Notes under the pieces: generated by a model
The model's database searches: none
Told to the model about the DNA's origin: nothing
The model's input: only the letters and a program-made list of their open reading frames with translations
Position numbers and translations under genes: made by a program
In this document: positions 12,011-21,764 of the stretch, piece after piece
Layout of the letters: the number at the start of each line of letters is the position of its first letter
Position numbering within the stretch: position 1 is the first letter of the stretch
NCBI GenBank assembly: GCA_003996215.1
Contig: QJPP01001770.1
Coordinates: 186,001-250,000 of the forward strand
Source: Jaltomata sinuosa
Lineage: Eukaryota > Streptophyta > Magnoliopsida > Solanales > Solanaceae
Length of the DNA stretch: 64,000 nucleotides
Reading direction: 5' to 3'

Positions 12011-12706
12011 TCAATCCATCTCCTTGAAGAGAAAGCAGATCACGCAGGCGTCTATCTCAGTCGAGATGACGATCTTGAATCGATCTTCTCCTTAAAGGAA
12101 GAACCGACAGAGGAGACTCTCTTCTCCATGGATGTCTATGAAGAATTAGATGATGAACCACTTCAGATATCCAAGTTTCAAAAGGAGATCCATTCAAATG
12201 TTGATCATCTCTAGATATCCGAGGTGAAGAAAGAAAAGACCGGCATCACTTCGGAGTCAGAAGACCCTCAAGTCCAGTTGACTATCTATCCATCTGATTG
12301 TGACAAAGCAGTCCAAGTCATTACTTTGGTAGACACCGGTATAGCTTCGTCAATACTTAACCCAGTTATTCTTCCTCAAGATCAATGGGTTCCCCATATT
12401 ATGAAGTTCAACACTGCATCAAATGGAATCCTAACTAGCAGGGTTATCACGAAGCATCCAATCATGATTGAATTCTTTCCAGGACTGCAATTTCGAACCA
12501 ACCTACTTGGTTCCGATGTTCACGAGAAAGACCTCATCATCGGGTTTCATATCTTCAGGCAACTCACGAATCGCTTGGAAATCAAAACCCAAGGAATATC
12601 TTTCAAGAAGCAAACATTTTATTCATCAAACAAATTTACAAAGAGAGTTGTATTTTTTGAATCTAAACTAATTCTGAATCTATCTCGCAGGTATGACATG
12701 TCATAA
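12011..12706 (+). pseudogene. pararetroviral aspartic protease region
   Basis: In the frame that continues after the frameshift near 12005, an acidic linker (12030-12210, including EELDDEPLQISKF) ends at a TAG at 12212-12214. From 12224 a 160-residue stretch follows. It contains the retropepsin active-site motif LVDTGIASSIL near 12328-12360 and, about 75 residues later, DLIIGFHIFRQL, the second conserved strand. In related viruses this enzyme cuts the polyprotein and is followed directly by RT. Here the frame ends at 12706 and unrelated AT-rich DNA begins, so the viral 3' half is missing. Confidence 0.75.
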
Positions 12707-13866
12707 TAACCCAACATAAATATCACAGTATTTGCATATACGCTCATCACCTCGCATATATGTTACACCAACATATATAATATGTCGCAGATGAGTCAAT
12801 AAATAATATATTCAGTGTAGTCCCACAAGTGAGATCTGGAGAAGGTAGTGTGTACACAGACCTTACCCCTATGTTGTAAGGTAAAGAGGTTGTTTCCGAT
12901 AGACCATCGGCTCAAGTAAAAGCATTACGAAGCAGATCGAAAAACAAAAGCAACGAAAATAAAGAAGCTAAGGCGAAATGCTAAAGAACACATGGCAAAA
13001 CATACTAAAAGGAACAGTCACTATAATAAAATAATACAATAATCTAGGTGCAAGAAACATTATAAATAGTAACATAATGGAATAGCAAGAACTCATGAGT
13101 AATGCTACGACTAATAGTATGAAAAAAAAAAGTCAAATATAATTAAGAAAAATCATTTTTAAGCTCAAAGTCTTAAACTACCTTCCAAGAAAAACTACTC
13201 CTTCCATTCCAATTTATGTGGTGATGGTTGGACACACAGTGTTTTTTTTTTAAAAAAAAAACCTTTAAAACTTGTGATTTAGATCAAGCTATAAATATTT
13301 GTGTGGCTAAAAATTATCTTATTAAGGAAAATATGAGAAACTTAAAATTGAACATTTCTAAATAGAAAAATATAATATTATTTTTAAAATAAATAAATTT
13401 AAAAAAAAAATAGAACACATCAATCATGATAAGGTCTGCAAACTGTTGCTTAACTTATCAACCCTAATATAATATGCAACATAATCTACCAGTAATCTAG
13501 AGCTTCGTCACCTTTTCATTTTCTTAATCTAAATGTTGCATCACCCTTCTTTTATCATGTAATCGTCCAGTTTTTTAAGGTCAACGTCTTGTCTATTTAA
13601 TTTTGGTGTGCTAATCTAAACTAAAGGTTAATGAACTTCATTCAACAAACTTAAAAACAATATAAGTCCATGTTAGCGACCGAATTTGAAATTCAAACCA
13701 ATCATTACAGATTTTCGACTGTGCGTTAAACGTAGAAATTGGTCATTTCCTTTATGGAAGGAAATTATCATGCAAAATCGTTTGTATTATTTTTATATTT
13801 CTTATGTGTAAAATAAAATTATCTTGTAAAAAAAAAGTTCTTATAACCCTAAAATAAATCGGTAAA
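12707..13866. other. AT-rich spacer, no gene
   Basis: No coding signal. It holds an Au-like SINE fragment (12805-12915) and a MITE-type end near 13200-13260 (CTCCTTCCATTCCAATTTATG then a T/A run). The rest is AT-rich unique-looking DNA. Confidence 0.7.
12805..12915 (-). mobile_element. Au-like SINE fragment
   Basis: Read on the minus strand it runs GAGCCGATGGTCTATCGGAA ... GGGGTAAGGTCTGTGTACAC ... TCTCACTTGTGGGACTACAC, which is the conserved 3' body of Au-type SINEs found across angiosperms. The tRNA-like 5' part is absent or unrecognisable. The fragment sits about 100 bases after the end of the pararetroviral fragment. Confidence 0.75.
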
Positions 13867-14529
13867 TGTCACGCCCCAACCGGAGCGGACACGGCACCCG
13901 ATGTTTTAAACTTGTGACCAAATGAACCAACATATCTTTTCACTTTTGGACTCGAACAATGCATATTTCATGATATAAACAAATTTTACTAAAAATTATC
14001 ATACATTTAGCTCAAGGGCCCAAAAATCATGTCAAAACATTATATATATATCTTCTTAATTACAATAGAAATGCTCAAATCTTAAATGAATGCTCCACGG
14101 TGTACACGAAGTTTATATGACATTAAACTAGTACTCTTAAGAAAATAAATACACTAGACTCAAAATTACCCATCGATGTATAGAGAGCTAGTCATAGCAA
14201 TTGGAGATGGAGAGAGGTATCTAATGAATATTCACATTGTCCCGAGTGTTCGTACCTGCATCTTAAAACTATGCAGCTCCCCCAATAAAAAGGGACGTAA
14301 CTATATATGGAATAGTACTCGCATGAAAGTAATAACCAGAACATGGAAGCAAACAACGGTACATATTATGTGGGGTATAAAGGAATAACACATACATCAA
14401 GGTGAAGATCTCTTCTTAAAATCTGTAAGTCTTTATTTAATGTTCGACAACAATTCACATATATTCACGAAGGAGTTCCTAATGTAACACCACTTTAAGA
14501 AGTCATGCATCACAAATATGTTCACGGTG

Positions 14530-14800
14530 GATAGTCTCCCCCGTGAGACATGGGTCGTAACGTGATGGGTAGTCTTCTCTACTACCCAGCTATAAGTATG
14601 CACAACGGGTCATAACATGGCAAGCAGTCTCTTCCACTACCATTAGTATGCACCATGGGTCATAATGTGAAGGGTAGTCTCCTCCACTTCTAGGTGTATA
14701 TGTCATGGGCGTAACATGACAGGTGGTCTCCCCCACTACTAGCCAGATTACATATGTATCATGGGTCGTAACATGGCAAATAGTATCCTCCACTACCAGA
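14530..14800 (+). repeat. tandem array of about 55-60-bp units
   Basis: Five imperfect units each contain a version of CATGGGTCGTAACATGGCAA followed by TAGTCTCCTCCACTACC. Spacing varies from about 50 to 62 bases. The array lies within the LTR-like sequence and ends just left of the hAT-type insertion. Confidence 0.8.
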
Positions 14801-14944
14801 CGACACCGACCAAGGGCGGATCTAGGTGGAGCTCAGGGGGTTCACCTGAATTCCGTTCGTCGAAAAATTACACTGTATATGTAAGGCCAACTTCCAGTTC
14901 TATGAGATATATTTATTATAATGGACCCCCTTGATACAAGCCAG

Positions 14945-15005
14945 AGACATAGTTCAGTGGGCAACGGGGTTCAAGATCAAGTTCGAGTCTCGCTTTACAC
15001 AGTTT
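14945..15005 (+). repeat. tRNA-like (SINE-type) promoter remnant
   Basis: TAGTTCAGTGGGCAA fits a pol III A box and AGTTCGAGTCTCGC a B box about 35 bases on, followed by a T-rich run at 15003. There is no complete cloverleaf, so this is a SINE or tRNA-derived scrap carried inside the hAT-type element, not a tRNA gene. Confidence 0.45.
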
Positions 15006-15344
15006 TTTTCCCCTGTTTTTTGCTTTGCCTTTTCCCATAGATAAGGGCTTAGATGGGCTCCATTTTTGGGCTAAATTCAGCCCAATGAAAAAGTCATTAT
15101 TTTTTGGCCCAATATTGAACTTTATTGTTTTCTTTTGGAAAAATTATGGGATATAGAATATTGAAGGGCTTAATTACGGGACATGAGTTAACTTTCACAT
15201 AATTACATTTTATAGGTATAGTTTAGAATAAGTAGCTATTTTTTGGGAAACATACACATTTTAGGGAAAGAAAACGTATATTACCTATTCTCAAACTCTC
15301 TTTCACCCAATTTCTGGTGGAATTCACGCCCCGCCCCCATAATT

Positions 15345-15890
15345 TATGGAGATTTCCATTTTAAACAAAAATTTCTAAAATTTCATCATTCTTTAGTGAT
15401 GTTTATATATGTATATAAGTATATATCAACTAAAACACATATATGTATACGCAATTGGAATGCTTTGTTTTTGGTTATACATTGTATATGAGATTCATAC
15501 TTTTAATGTAACTATCATGATTTGTGGAGATTTCCATTTTAAACAAAAAATTTCTAAAATTTCATCTTTTTTTAGTGATGTTTATATATGTATATAAGTA
15601 TATACCAACTAAAACACATATATGTATACGCAATTGGAATGTTTTGTTTTTGGTTATACATTGTATATGAGATTCATACTTTTAATGTATCTATCATGAT
15701 TTATGGAGATTTTCATTTTAAAAAGATTTTTCTAAAATTTCATCCTTCTTTAGTGATGTTTATATATGTATATAAGTATATACCAATTAAAATGCATATA
15801 TGTATATGCAATTGGAATGCTTTGTTTTTGGTTATACATTGGATATGAGATTCATACTTTTGAACTTACTTTTGAGGTTCAAATGTATAT
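15345..15890 (+). repeat. three tandem units of about 175-180 bp
   Basis: Units starting near 15350, 15529 and 15703 repeat GAGATTTCCATTTTAAA ... TCTAAAATTTCAT ... TATGTATATAAGTATATA ... CGCAATTGGAATG ... TTTGGTTATACATTG ... GAGATTCATACTTTT. The first two are closest; the third has more substitutions. The GATTTCCATTTTAAA word returns once more at about 16197. The short open frames here repeat with the unit and are not genes. Confidence 0.9.
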
Positions 15891-15990
15891 GAGATTCATA
15901 CTTTTGAGGTTCAAATGTATATGAGATTCATACTTTTGAGGTTCAAATGTATTGAGATTCATACTTTGAGATTCAAATGTATTTGAGATT
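15846..15990 (+). repeat. 32-bp tandem repeats
   Basis: ATGAGATTCATACTTTTGAG plus GTTCAAATGTAT recurs about four times with small deletions in the later copies. It appears to have expanded from the tail of the 180-bp units just upstream. Confidence 0.85.
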
Positions 15991-17126
15991 AAAATGTATA
16001 TGACATTTAGACATATCAGTATATACATTTGAAATGTATATGCTTAGTTAACTTGAATCTCAAATACATATATACAATAGATGGTGAACACATCAGTATA
16101 TGAAATTGCAAAGTATATGAATGAGTATTTGTATCTGAGATTTTTCAGCTGTATCAGTTAATTATGAAGAGAGAATATTAGTGAGCGTAATTTATGGAGA
16201 TTTCCATTTTAAAAAGATTTTTCTAACTGATTTTTAGGAATCTATTTTTATGGTATGTACGTATATAAGCGTTTATATACAAATCGATGGTTGCTTTTGG
16301 AACTTGAAATTAGCTACGCTTTGTAATTAAGAAACTTAAGCTATGGGCCTTGAATAATTTAACAAACTATAGCTATTTATTAAAAAATTTCCTTTTATTT
16401 GTTATTTTTCTCCTATGTGCTATTTCTTCATCTCAATCTGTTTTGTTCAAATTTATAGGCATATCCTTTTCAATTTTGCCTTTTATTCTTGAAATCTCTA
16501 TTACTCATTTTATTTCTACGTAACTCTCTTTTCATGTACCAATTTGAAGAAGTTTTTTTAAAAAACTATTAATTGTTATTAAACTTGCAATTGAGATAGA
16601 AAAAATATTTTTAAATAATAAGGTAAATTAAATTTAATCGGTGAAAATTTAAAAGTCGCGAATATTCTTTTAACAACGTATATTTGATTAAATTTTATTT
16701 TTCGATTGCATGATATTTCTTTCATATTTTTTCAATTCTATTCTAAAGAGATAGAAACTAAACTTATTTGATTTATTCATCATTTTTTTTCTTCAAATGA
16801 CTGACCTAGTGAATTGACTACATAAACTAAAAAATCGGCAATGCCATTTATTTAGCTTCGAAATATGCATTATAATATTAGTAACTTAATCCTTACACTT
16901 TTTTTAAAAAAAATGGCGATTTGTTTCCAAAGTAATATATGATTGAATGAGCACTAATTCAGAATTAAAATAAGTTCAAAATAAAGTAGAATACTGCAAA
17001 ATAAAAGAAGAAAAAAAACACAAGAATTTTTATGAAGCCTCGATCGAACGAGATAAAAGTAGAAAGAAACGCTAAACGGGATACGACAAGTCAAGTTAAA
17101 TTTAGCGGGTTAAGGTACTCTTTCTC

Positions 17127-17127
<1 letters not shown>

Positions 17128-17169
<42 letters not shown>

Positions 17170-17183
17170 CCCCCCCCCCCCCC
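17128..17183 (+). repeat. 56-base C homopolymer (one G)
   Basis: An uninterrupted C tract from 17128 with a single G at 17169, ending at 17183. On the minus strand this is poly-G. It lies near the right end of the hAT-type element. Length at such tracts is unreliable in assemblies. Confidence 0.95.
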
Positions 17184-18799
17184 TCACTCCATTTTTCATC
17201 ATGTAATTTTTGCATGTTTGTTTCTTCATATTTTGAACCTCCTTAGTAAAATTTCTGGCTCCGCCACTGATACCGACCCTAACTTAGAGCGCTCACAAGC
17301 ATAATTGGTAGATTCTCCAATCATATTAATGATAAAGTTCACTTAGCACTCAAGGCTCATAATCCATTTTGAGGTTATTTTGTACATCTTTTAATAAAAA
17401 TTTCTCGGCCCTCAAGGTCCATTTGTCGAATTGATCTCGAAATTGGATCTTAACAGTAGTTGTTGCCCAAAGGTGCTCTCAAAAATCGAGCAGGCGGGAT
17501 TTTAGGCACACAAAAAATGAAAGTGGGTGGAGGGTGCTTCTCAGCTAGAGTTGGGGTGGGGTTACTATAGTGGCTAGCTTTTTGCTGGTTGATTTCATTA
17601 TCATAAAGCGGTGCCAAAATTAGGCTCAATAGCCACAATTCATTTTAAAATATTTCCATGATCATCAACAGTTGTCATTGTGAAATCAAGAAATTACTTT
17701 GATATGTGAAACTTAGCATGTGAATTATAACACTTAAAGAGACATAGATGGTGCATTGTTACTTGTCACTCACTATCACACATTTAAAATGGTTTCCATA
17801 ATATTTGTCCTTTTCAAGTTTTAAGTCATTACATATTTCTAACATATTAGATACAGCCAGTGGAATATAGCATAATGGTATTAATTACTTAAAGGAGTGA
17901 AGATGTGCAATATTAACTCGTCTTGCTTAATCACATATTCAAGATTTAGAAAGCAACACAAACATGTAAATGCATTTACGCTTCATAATTTGTGATACAC
18001 AATCTTATGGGGAAGGGTTTAGCTTAACATACCTTAGTTTCGCCCATTACGAATACTATATGACTTAAGACACTCCTATGACTTCAATCTACTAGAATAT
18101 ACATCAAACTTGACAAGTATTAGACTATTAGTTAGAACATTCATATTTAGGTCTTCTTGGCATTTCATCAAGCATCTAGTGTTCATCCACAACCTTCAAC
18201 CATGGTTTTTCAACACCCAACAACTCTTCTCCTTGATAACAAAAGATACTACAATCATATATAAGTATAAAACCACCTCCTTCACCACCAATGAGTCCAA
18301 TAATCCGCCCCAACACACCATCCCATTATGTCAACAATTCTTCCATTCTCTACAATTTCTTAAGATCCACAAAATAAAAACTCATGGATGCTGATCACCA
18401 TTCCATGAGTTTCAACACTAAAATATATTCATCTAATCACTAGTAACTCATACATGTAGATTTAGAGAAGAAATCTTACCTCTTGTGAAGAACCCTAGCC
18501 AAATCGTCCACTTTAGCCCATGAAAGGAGTTCTCCAAATTCTAGTGAATTCATGGGAATGAAGTGTCAATTCATTAACTAGAATGATAATCTTTAACCTC
18601 AAATAAGTAGGGAGTTCTTACCTTGAAGGTGATGGAAAATGGGGTTGAAGAAAGCTCCCTAAAAATCGTTCAAATGGGGCAAATGAACCCTAAAATGGCG
18701 TTAAAAAGCTTCAGGTGTCGCATGTCAGGTCTAGCGCATCCCGCTGCCATTGCATACGCCTTGCGCTTGCATCCCGCCATTGTTTCACTGCTTGACACT

Positions 18800-19272
18800 A
18801 TTTAGTGAACCTCTAATGTGGATAGGAATGTACCCTTTCGTCTCACTCGGTTGAATACAGAAGATATATCAATGCACTTCATTATTAGTCGACGATCATA
18901 GGAATGTAGGCGTTAGGGATAGTCAAGTAATCTTGGAATTACTGACATGATGCTCATTGAATAATATCAACTTGTAACTAGTAACACAGAAAAATCAATA
19001 GATGTGACAATCAGACGACTCCATGGGATTGTTAGTTGCCGAAACCACTAGATCTCTCTTTCATCTGATTAAATCCTATCTTTGCATGCTTGTGTAATTT
19101 TTATTGTTTCCTTAGTTAACATAGTAGTGTAATAAACTCCAAAATTCTCGAATAATTAAAATAAGAATTCAAATTAGACAGTCGATCCTACAAGTATATG
19201 TGGGTACGATATTTGGACTCAAATCATATATTACTTGCACGATTGTGTATATACTTGCATGTGCATTATCCG
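18800..19272 (+). repeat. Athila-type LTR remnant (3' part)
   Basis: The reverse complement of this stretch aligns with the LTR that starts at 29928. Shared blocks include CAAGTAATATA.GAT.TGAGTC, TATCGTACCCA, CTATCCCTAACGCCTACATTC and ATTCCTATCCAC.TTAG. The remnant is therefore a diverged 3' half of a related LTR in the opposite orientation, joined near 18800 to the minus-strand LTR-like sequence. No internal region of that element is visible. Confidence 0.7.
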
Positions 19273-19380
19273 TAATAAAAATGTTATATTAATTTTATAC
19301 ATAGTAAAAGAATGCTATCAAACTTGGTATTACATATGCGAGATTTAATACATGAATAACTTAGCACCTAACCAACACTC

Positions 19381-19551
19381 TGGGTCGTTTGGTACATGTG
19401 ATAAGAATAATAGTTTTGGGATAAGATTTTGGATTAACTTTATCCAGTGTTTGATTTAGTATGAGGGATAAAGGATAATACTTCTAATATAAAATGCAAA
19501 ATTATTTTATCTTGCATTTGTTTAGGGATATTAGACCTTACTTGTTTGCAA
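19381..19551. mobile_element. MITE-like end, interrupted by the Tekay-like element
   Basis: GGGTCGTTTGGTACATGTGA begins a stretch with repeated GGATAA words. 'GTTTGGTA' ends of this kind are common in plant MITEs. I do not find a clean inverted partner. The retrotransposon at 19557 may have inserted into it. A compositionally similar sequence lies at 53165-53410. Confidence 0.35.
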
Positions 19552-19909
19552 TTAATTGTAACGACCGGGTCCGTCGTTACAGGTAAACCCTTCATGCCAA
19601 TTTTTAGAGTTAGAAAACTCTGGGTTTGGGAGTTTGAAATTCTGGGCTAGGCTAGTCTCAGCCGATTTTGGAGCGAGGTATGGTCTAGGGAAATTAGGGT
19701 AAGGATTGGGTTTGATGTCTTGATTCGAGCTAGTTTTCCTCGTAGCTAACACATAAAGGAGTCCGGGGGACTTTTCGGAATAGAATTCAGGTAAGTAGAA
19801 CTCCCAGAATCGAGGTTGACGTAAAGTGGTTGTTCAGGTACGTCAAAAAATAAGTGTGTTGTAAAATGGACTAGTTTTGGAGATTTTACAACTTTCTATC
19901 CCGTGTCAA

Positions 19910-20064
19910 CTGCTACAGCGGTTGACACTCCGTCATATCGACCTCCGTTGTAGCGGAGAAATTATCGCTACAGCGGAAGTCAACGTCGCTCAGCCTCTGC
20001 TTTAGCGGACGACTCCTCTACGACGGTACCACTATAGCAGAGCGGACCTCTATAGCGGAGCGTG
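19910..20064 (+). repeat. CCGCTATAGCGG-type palindromic word cluster, 5' LTR
   Basis: Variants such as GCTACAGCGG, TTGTAGCGGAG, ATCGCTACAGCGG, CTATAGCAGAGCGG and CTATAGCGGAGCG recur about eight times in both orientations. The block starts about 350 bases into the LTR and is followed at once by TATTTAATGCAG, a possible TATA-like site. Confidence 0.85.
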
Positions 20065-20576
20065 ATGGTATTTAATGCAGAAACTTCCCCAAAATAGTTC
20101 AGTTTTTCTTGGAACGTTTTGGGAGAAGAAGGGGGCGATTTTGGGCGATTTCTACTGATTTTTTATCGTTTTTTTTTTTCTAAAGATAAGGATTCTACTC
20201 TCCAAACTCCGTGATATCTTTCCTCTATAGAATTGCTAGGGGTGGACTTGGGGAAAGGTTTTGGATGATCTAGGAATGGTAGAATCTGGGGAAAAAGGGG
20301 ATTCTAGGGTGCTAGAGTTCTTGGGTCTTGATTCTTGATAATGGGTAATGATCATTTAGCCATAATTCTCTAAGGGAATCCGTAAAAATGATGAATTTAG
20401 GTGAATTTATGGTGGGAAAGCCCGGGAATGGGTGAAATGATCATGGTTGGCCTGGGGTTTGGGATTAAGAATGTCCAAAATCATGTTTTCAGTCTTGTGA
20501 AATGAACTAGGTGTGTTGCTTGTTGGTTTACAAGTGTGATTGTTCATTGTTTGTGACTGTGGATTTGTGTGACATT

Positions 20577-20730
20577 CGGTTGGCTCGGGTACCACGCTTG
20601 GTATGAAATATACTAACGGTTGGCTCGGGTACCACACCTGGTACGAGATATACTAACGGTTGGCTCGGGTACCACGCTTGATACGAGATAATACTAACGG
20701 TTGACTCAGATACCAAGCCTGGTACGGGTT
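20577..20730 (+). repeat. four tandem 41-bp units with GGTACC core
   Basis: Unit form CGGTTGGCTCGGGTACCACG then CTTGGTACGAGATATACTAA. The fourth unit is the most diverged. The same array is present in the 3' LTR (27991-28142), so it predates the insertion. Confidence 0.9.
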
Positions 20731-21551
20731 TACTTTCTTGTATTCTGCATCTTTATTAATGGTTCTCTGAGTGGACCGGGTTGTGTTTATGAAGTATGGT
20801 TGTGTATTTTGGTCCTTGAGAGGTCGGGTTGTTACATTGCTTTATGAGTTGGTCTTGGTGTAGACTGGGTTATTTGTCTAACACTTAGGTGTTGTTTAGA
20901 GGGGATCCAGGGTGGGTCCGGAATGCATAATGGTTATTATTATGAATTGTTGATCATAACTGTGAAGTGGTTTATATGTGGGACAAGTTAGGTAGAGACT
21001 TGTAGTCTAGGAATTCCTGTTGACTGGCCTATGTGTTTCTGTACTCTCACTTGATTTCTGTACTGCTTATTCACTGTTTATTTGGAACTGGTTGATGATC
21101 CTACTAGTACACGGTGGTTGTGTACTGATACTGCACTTGCTTATCTTTTTGTGAGTACAGAAAATCTTCCGGCGATTGACGCACGACCTCACTTGTAGGC
21201 CTGTCACTTCGAGATATTAAGGGTGAGCTATTCGACCAAGCTGCCTTGATTTCCATCTATTGAGTTGTAGCCCATTTATTTCGGGCTTAGACTATTTTTA
21301 TTTTTGGGGTTGCATCCCCGTACTCTAGTATTTGGTAGATGTTTGGTACAATGACTTTCAGATTCTAGGGTGGGATTTTCCGCAAGTTACATTTATTTCT
21401 ATAGAGTTGATTTTAGCATGATTGATTGCTAGTTTATATTTTTGCACACTGGTTTTAAGTTGTTAGGCTATGCTAAGAGTGGGACTCTATTGGTTCGCTC
21501 ATTCGGGGGTTAGGTGGGTGCCACTCCCGGCGGTCTGGGTCGTGACAAATA

Positions 21552-21564
21552 TGGTATCAGAGCC
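21552..21564 (+). promoter_or_regulatory. primer binding site, initiator Met tRNA
   Basis: TGGTATCAGAGCC lies four bases after the 5' LTR and is complementary to the 3' end of plant initiator methionine tRNA, the usual primer for this lineage. Confidence 0.95.
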
Positions 21565-21764
21565 CTAGGTTCATTGATCTCGTCGTACCAAAATAGGTCT
21601 AGTAGAGTCTTGCGAAACGGTGTGGAGACGTCCGTGCTTTTCTTCGAGAGGCTATAGGACTTTAGGAAACTATCTCTTATTTCTTCCATCGTGCTATAAC
21701 TTGATTCCAATTGGTATTTGGTGATACAAATTGATATCTGACTCTTTCACTCTTCTGTCTGCAT

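Larger units (their letters stand above)
8645..12706 (+). mobile_element. endogenous pararetrovirus fragment (Caulimoviridae), decayed
   Basis: A set of reading frames in virus order covers a movement-protein region, a coiled-coil segment, an acidic coat-protein region with a CCHC-type knuckle, and an aspartic protease with a DTG motif. This order is that of plant pararetroviruses, whose DNA is found integrated in many solanaceous genomes. The copy stops just after the protease: I find no RT or RNase H on either strand before the Au-like SINE. At least nine in-frame stops and two frameshifts are visible, so it is a relic. Exact virus genus is uncertain; a solendovirus-like or related solanaceous endogenous lineage would fit. 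Confidence 0.8.
14811..17269. mobile_element. non-autonomous hAT-type DNA transposon (2.46 kb)
   Basis: The left terminus CAAGGGCGGATCTAGG and the reverse complement of the right terminus, CAGTGGCGGAGCCAGA, are imperfect inverted repeats. They are flanked by 8-bp direct repeats ACACCGAC (14803-14810) and ATACCGAC (17270-17277), matching at 7 of 8 positions. Eight-base duplications are the hAT signature. There is no transposase frame. Inside are a tRNA-like segment, a triplicated unit of about 180 bp, 32-bp tandem repeats and a C homopolymer. It lies inside a minus-strand LTR. Confidence 0.75.
13867..18800 (-). repeat. LTR-like sequence, split by a hAT-type insertion
   Basis: It begins TGTCACGCCCCAACCGGAGC, which reads in reverse as the ...GGGGCGTGACA terminus typical of many plant gypsy LTRs, so the LTR points to the minus strand. 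It continues after the hAT-type element at 17278. It has no coding content. It contains a 55-60-bp tandem array (14530-14800) and, near its right end, a GC-rich word cluster (18715-18785). The right end is not resolved; homology to a different LTR starts near 18800. No partner LTR is visible, so it may be a solo or truncated LTR. Confidence 0.5.
19557..21547 (+). repeat. 5' LTR (1,991 bp)
   Basis: Begins TGTAACGACCGGGTC and ends GGTCTGGGTCGTGACA. It contains a palindromic CCGCTATAGCGG-type cluster (19910-20064) and four tandem 41-bp units with GGTACC (20577-20730). Relative to the 3' LTR it lacks about 225 bases after about 20460. Confidence 0.95.

Noticed and set aside
14945..15005. Possible tRNA gene
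   Set aside because: A- and B-box-like words are present, but no cloverleaf or acceptor stem can be formed.
15243..15848. Three similar Tyr/Ile-rich open frames in a row
   Set aside because: They repeat because the DNA is a 180-bp tandem array; not a gene cluster.
17032..17304. 90-residue open frame with a long proline run
   Set aside because: The prolines come from the C homopolymer; there is no other coding feature, and it lies inside a hAT-type element.
18110..18805. Two short plus-strand frames in the 13867-18800 block
   Set aside because: No family resemblance, and the region is LTR-like on the minus strand.
20577..20730. Regular repeats that might suggest a CRISPR-like array
   Set aside because: Contiguous tandem units without unique spacers, in a plant LTR.
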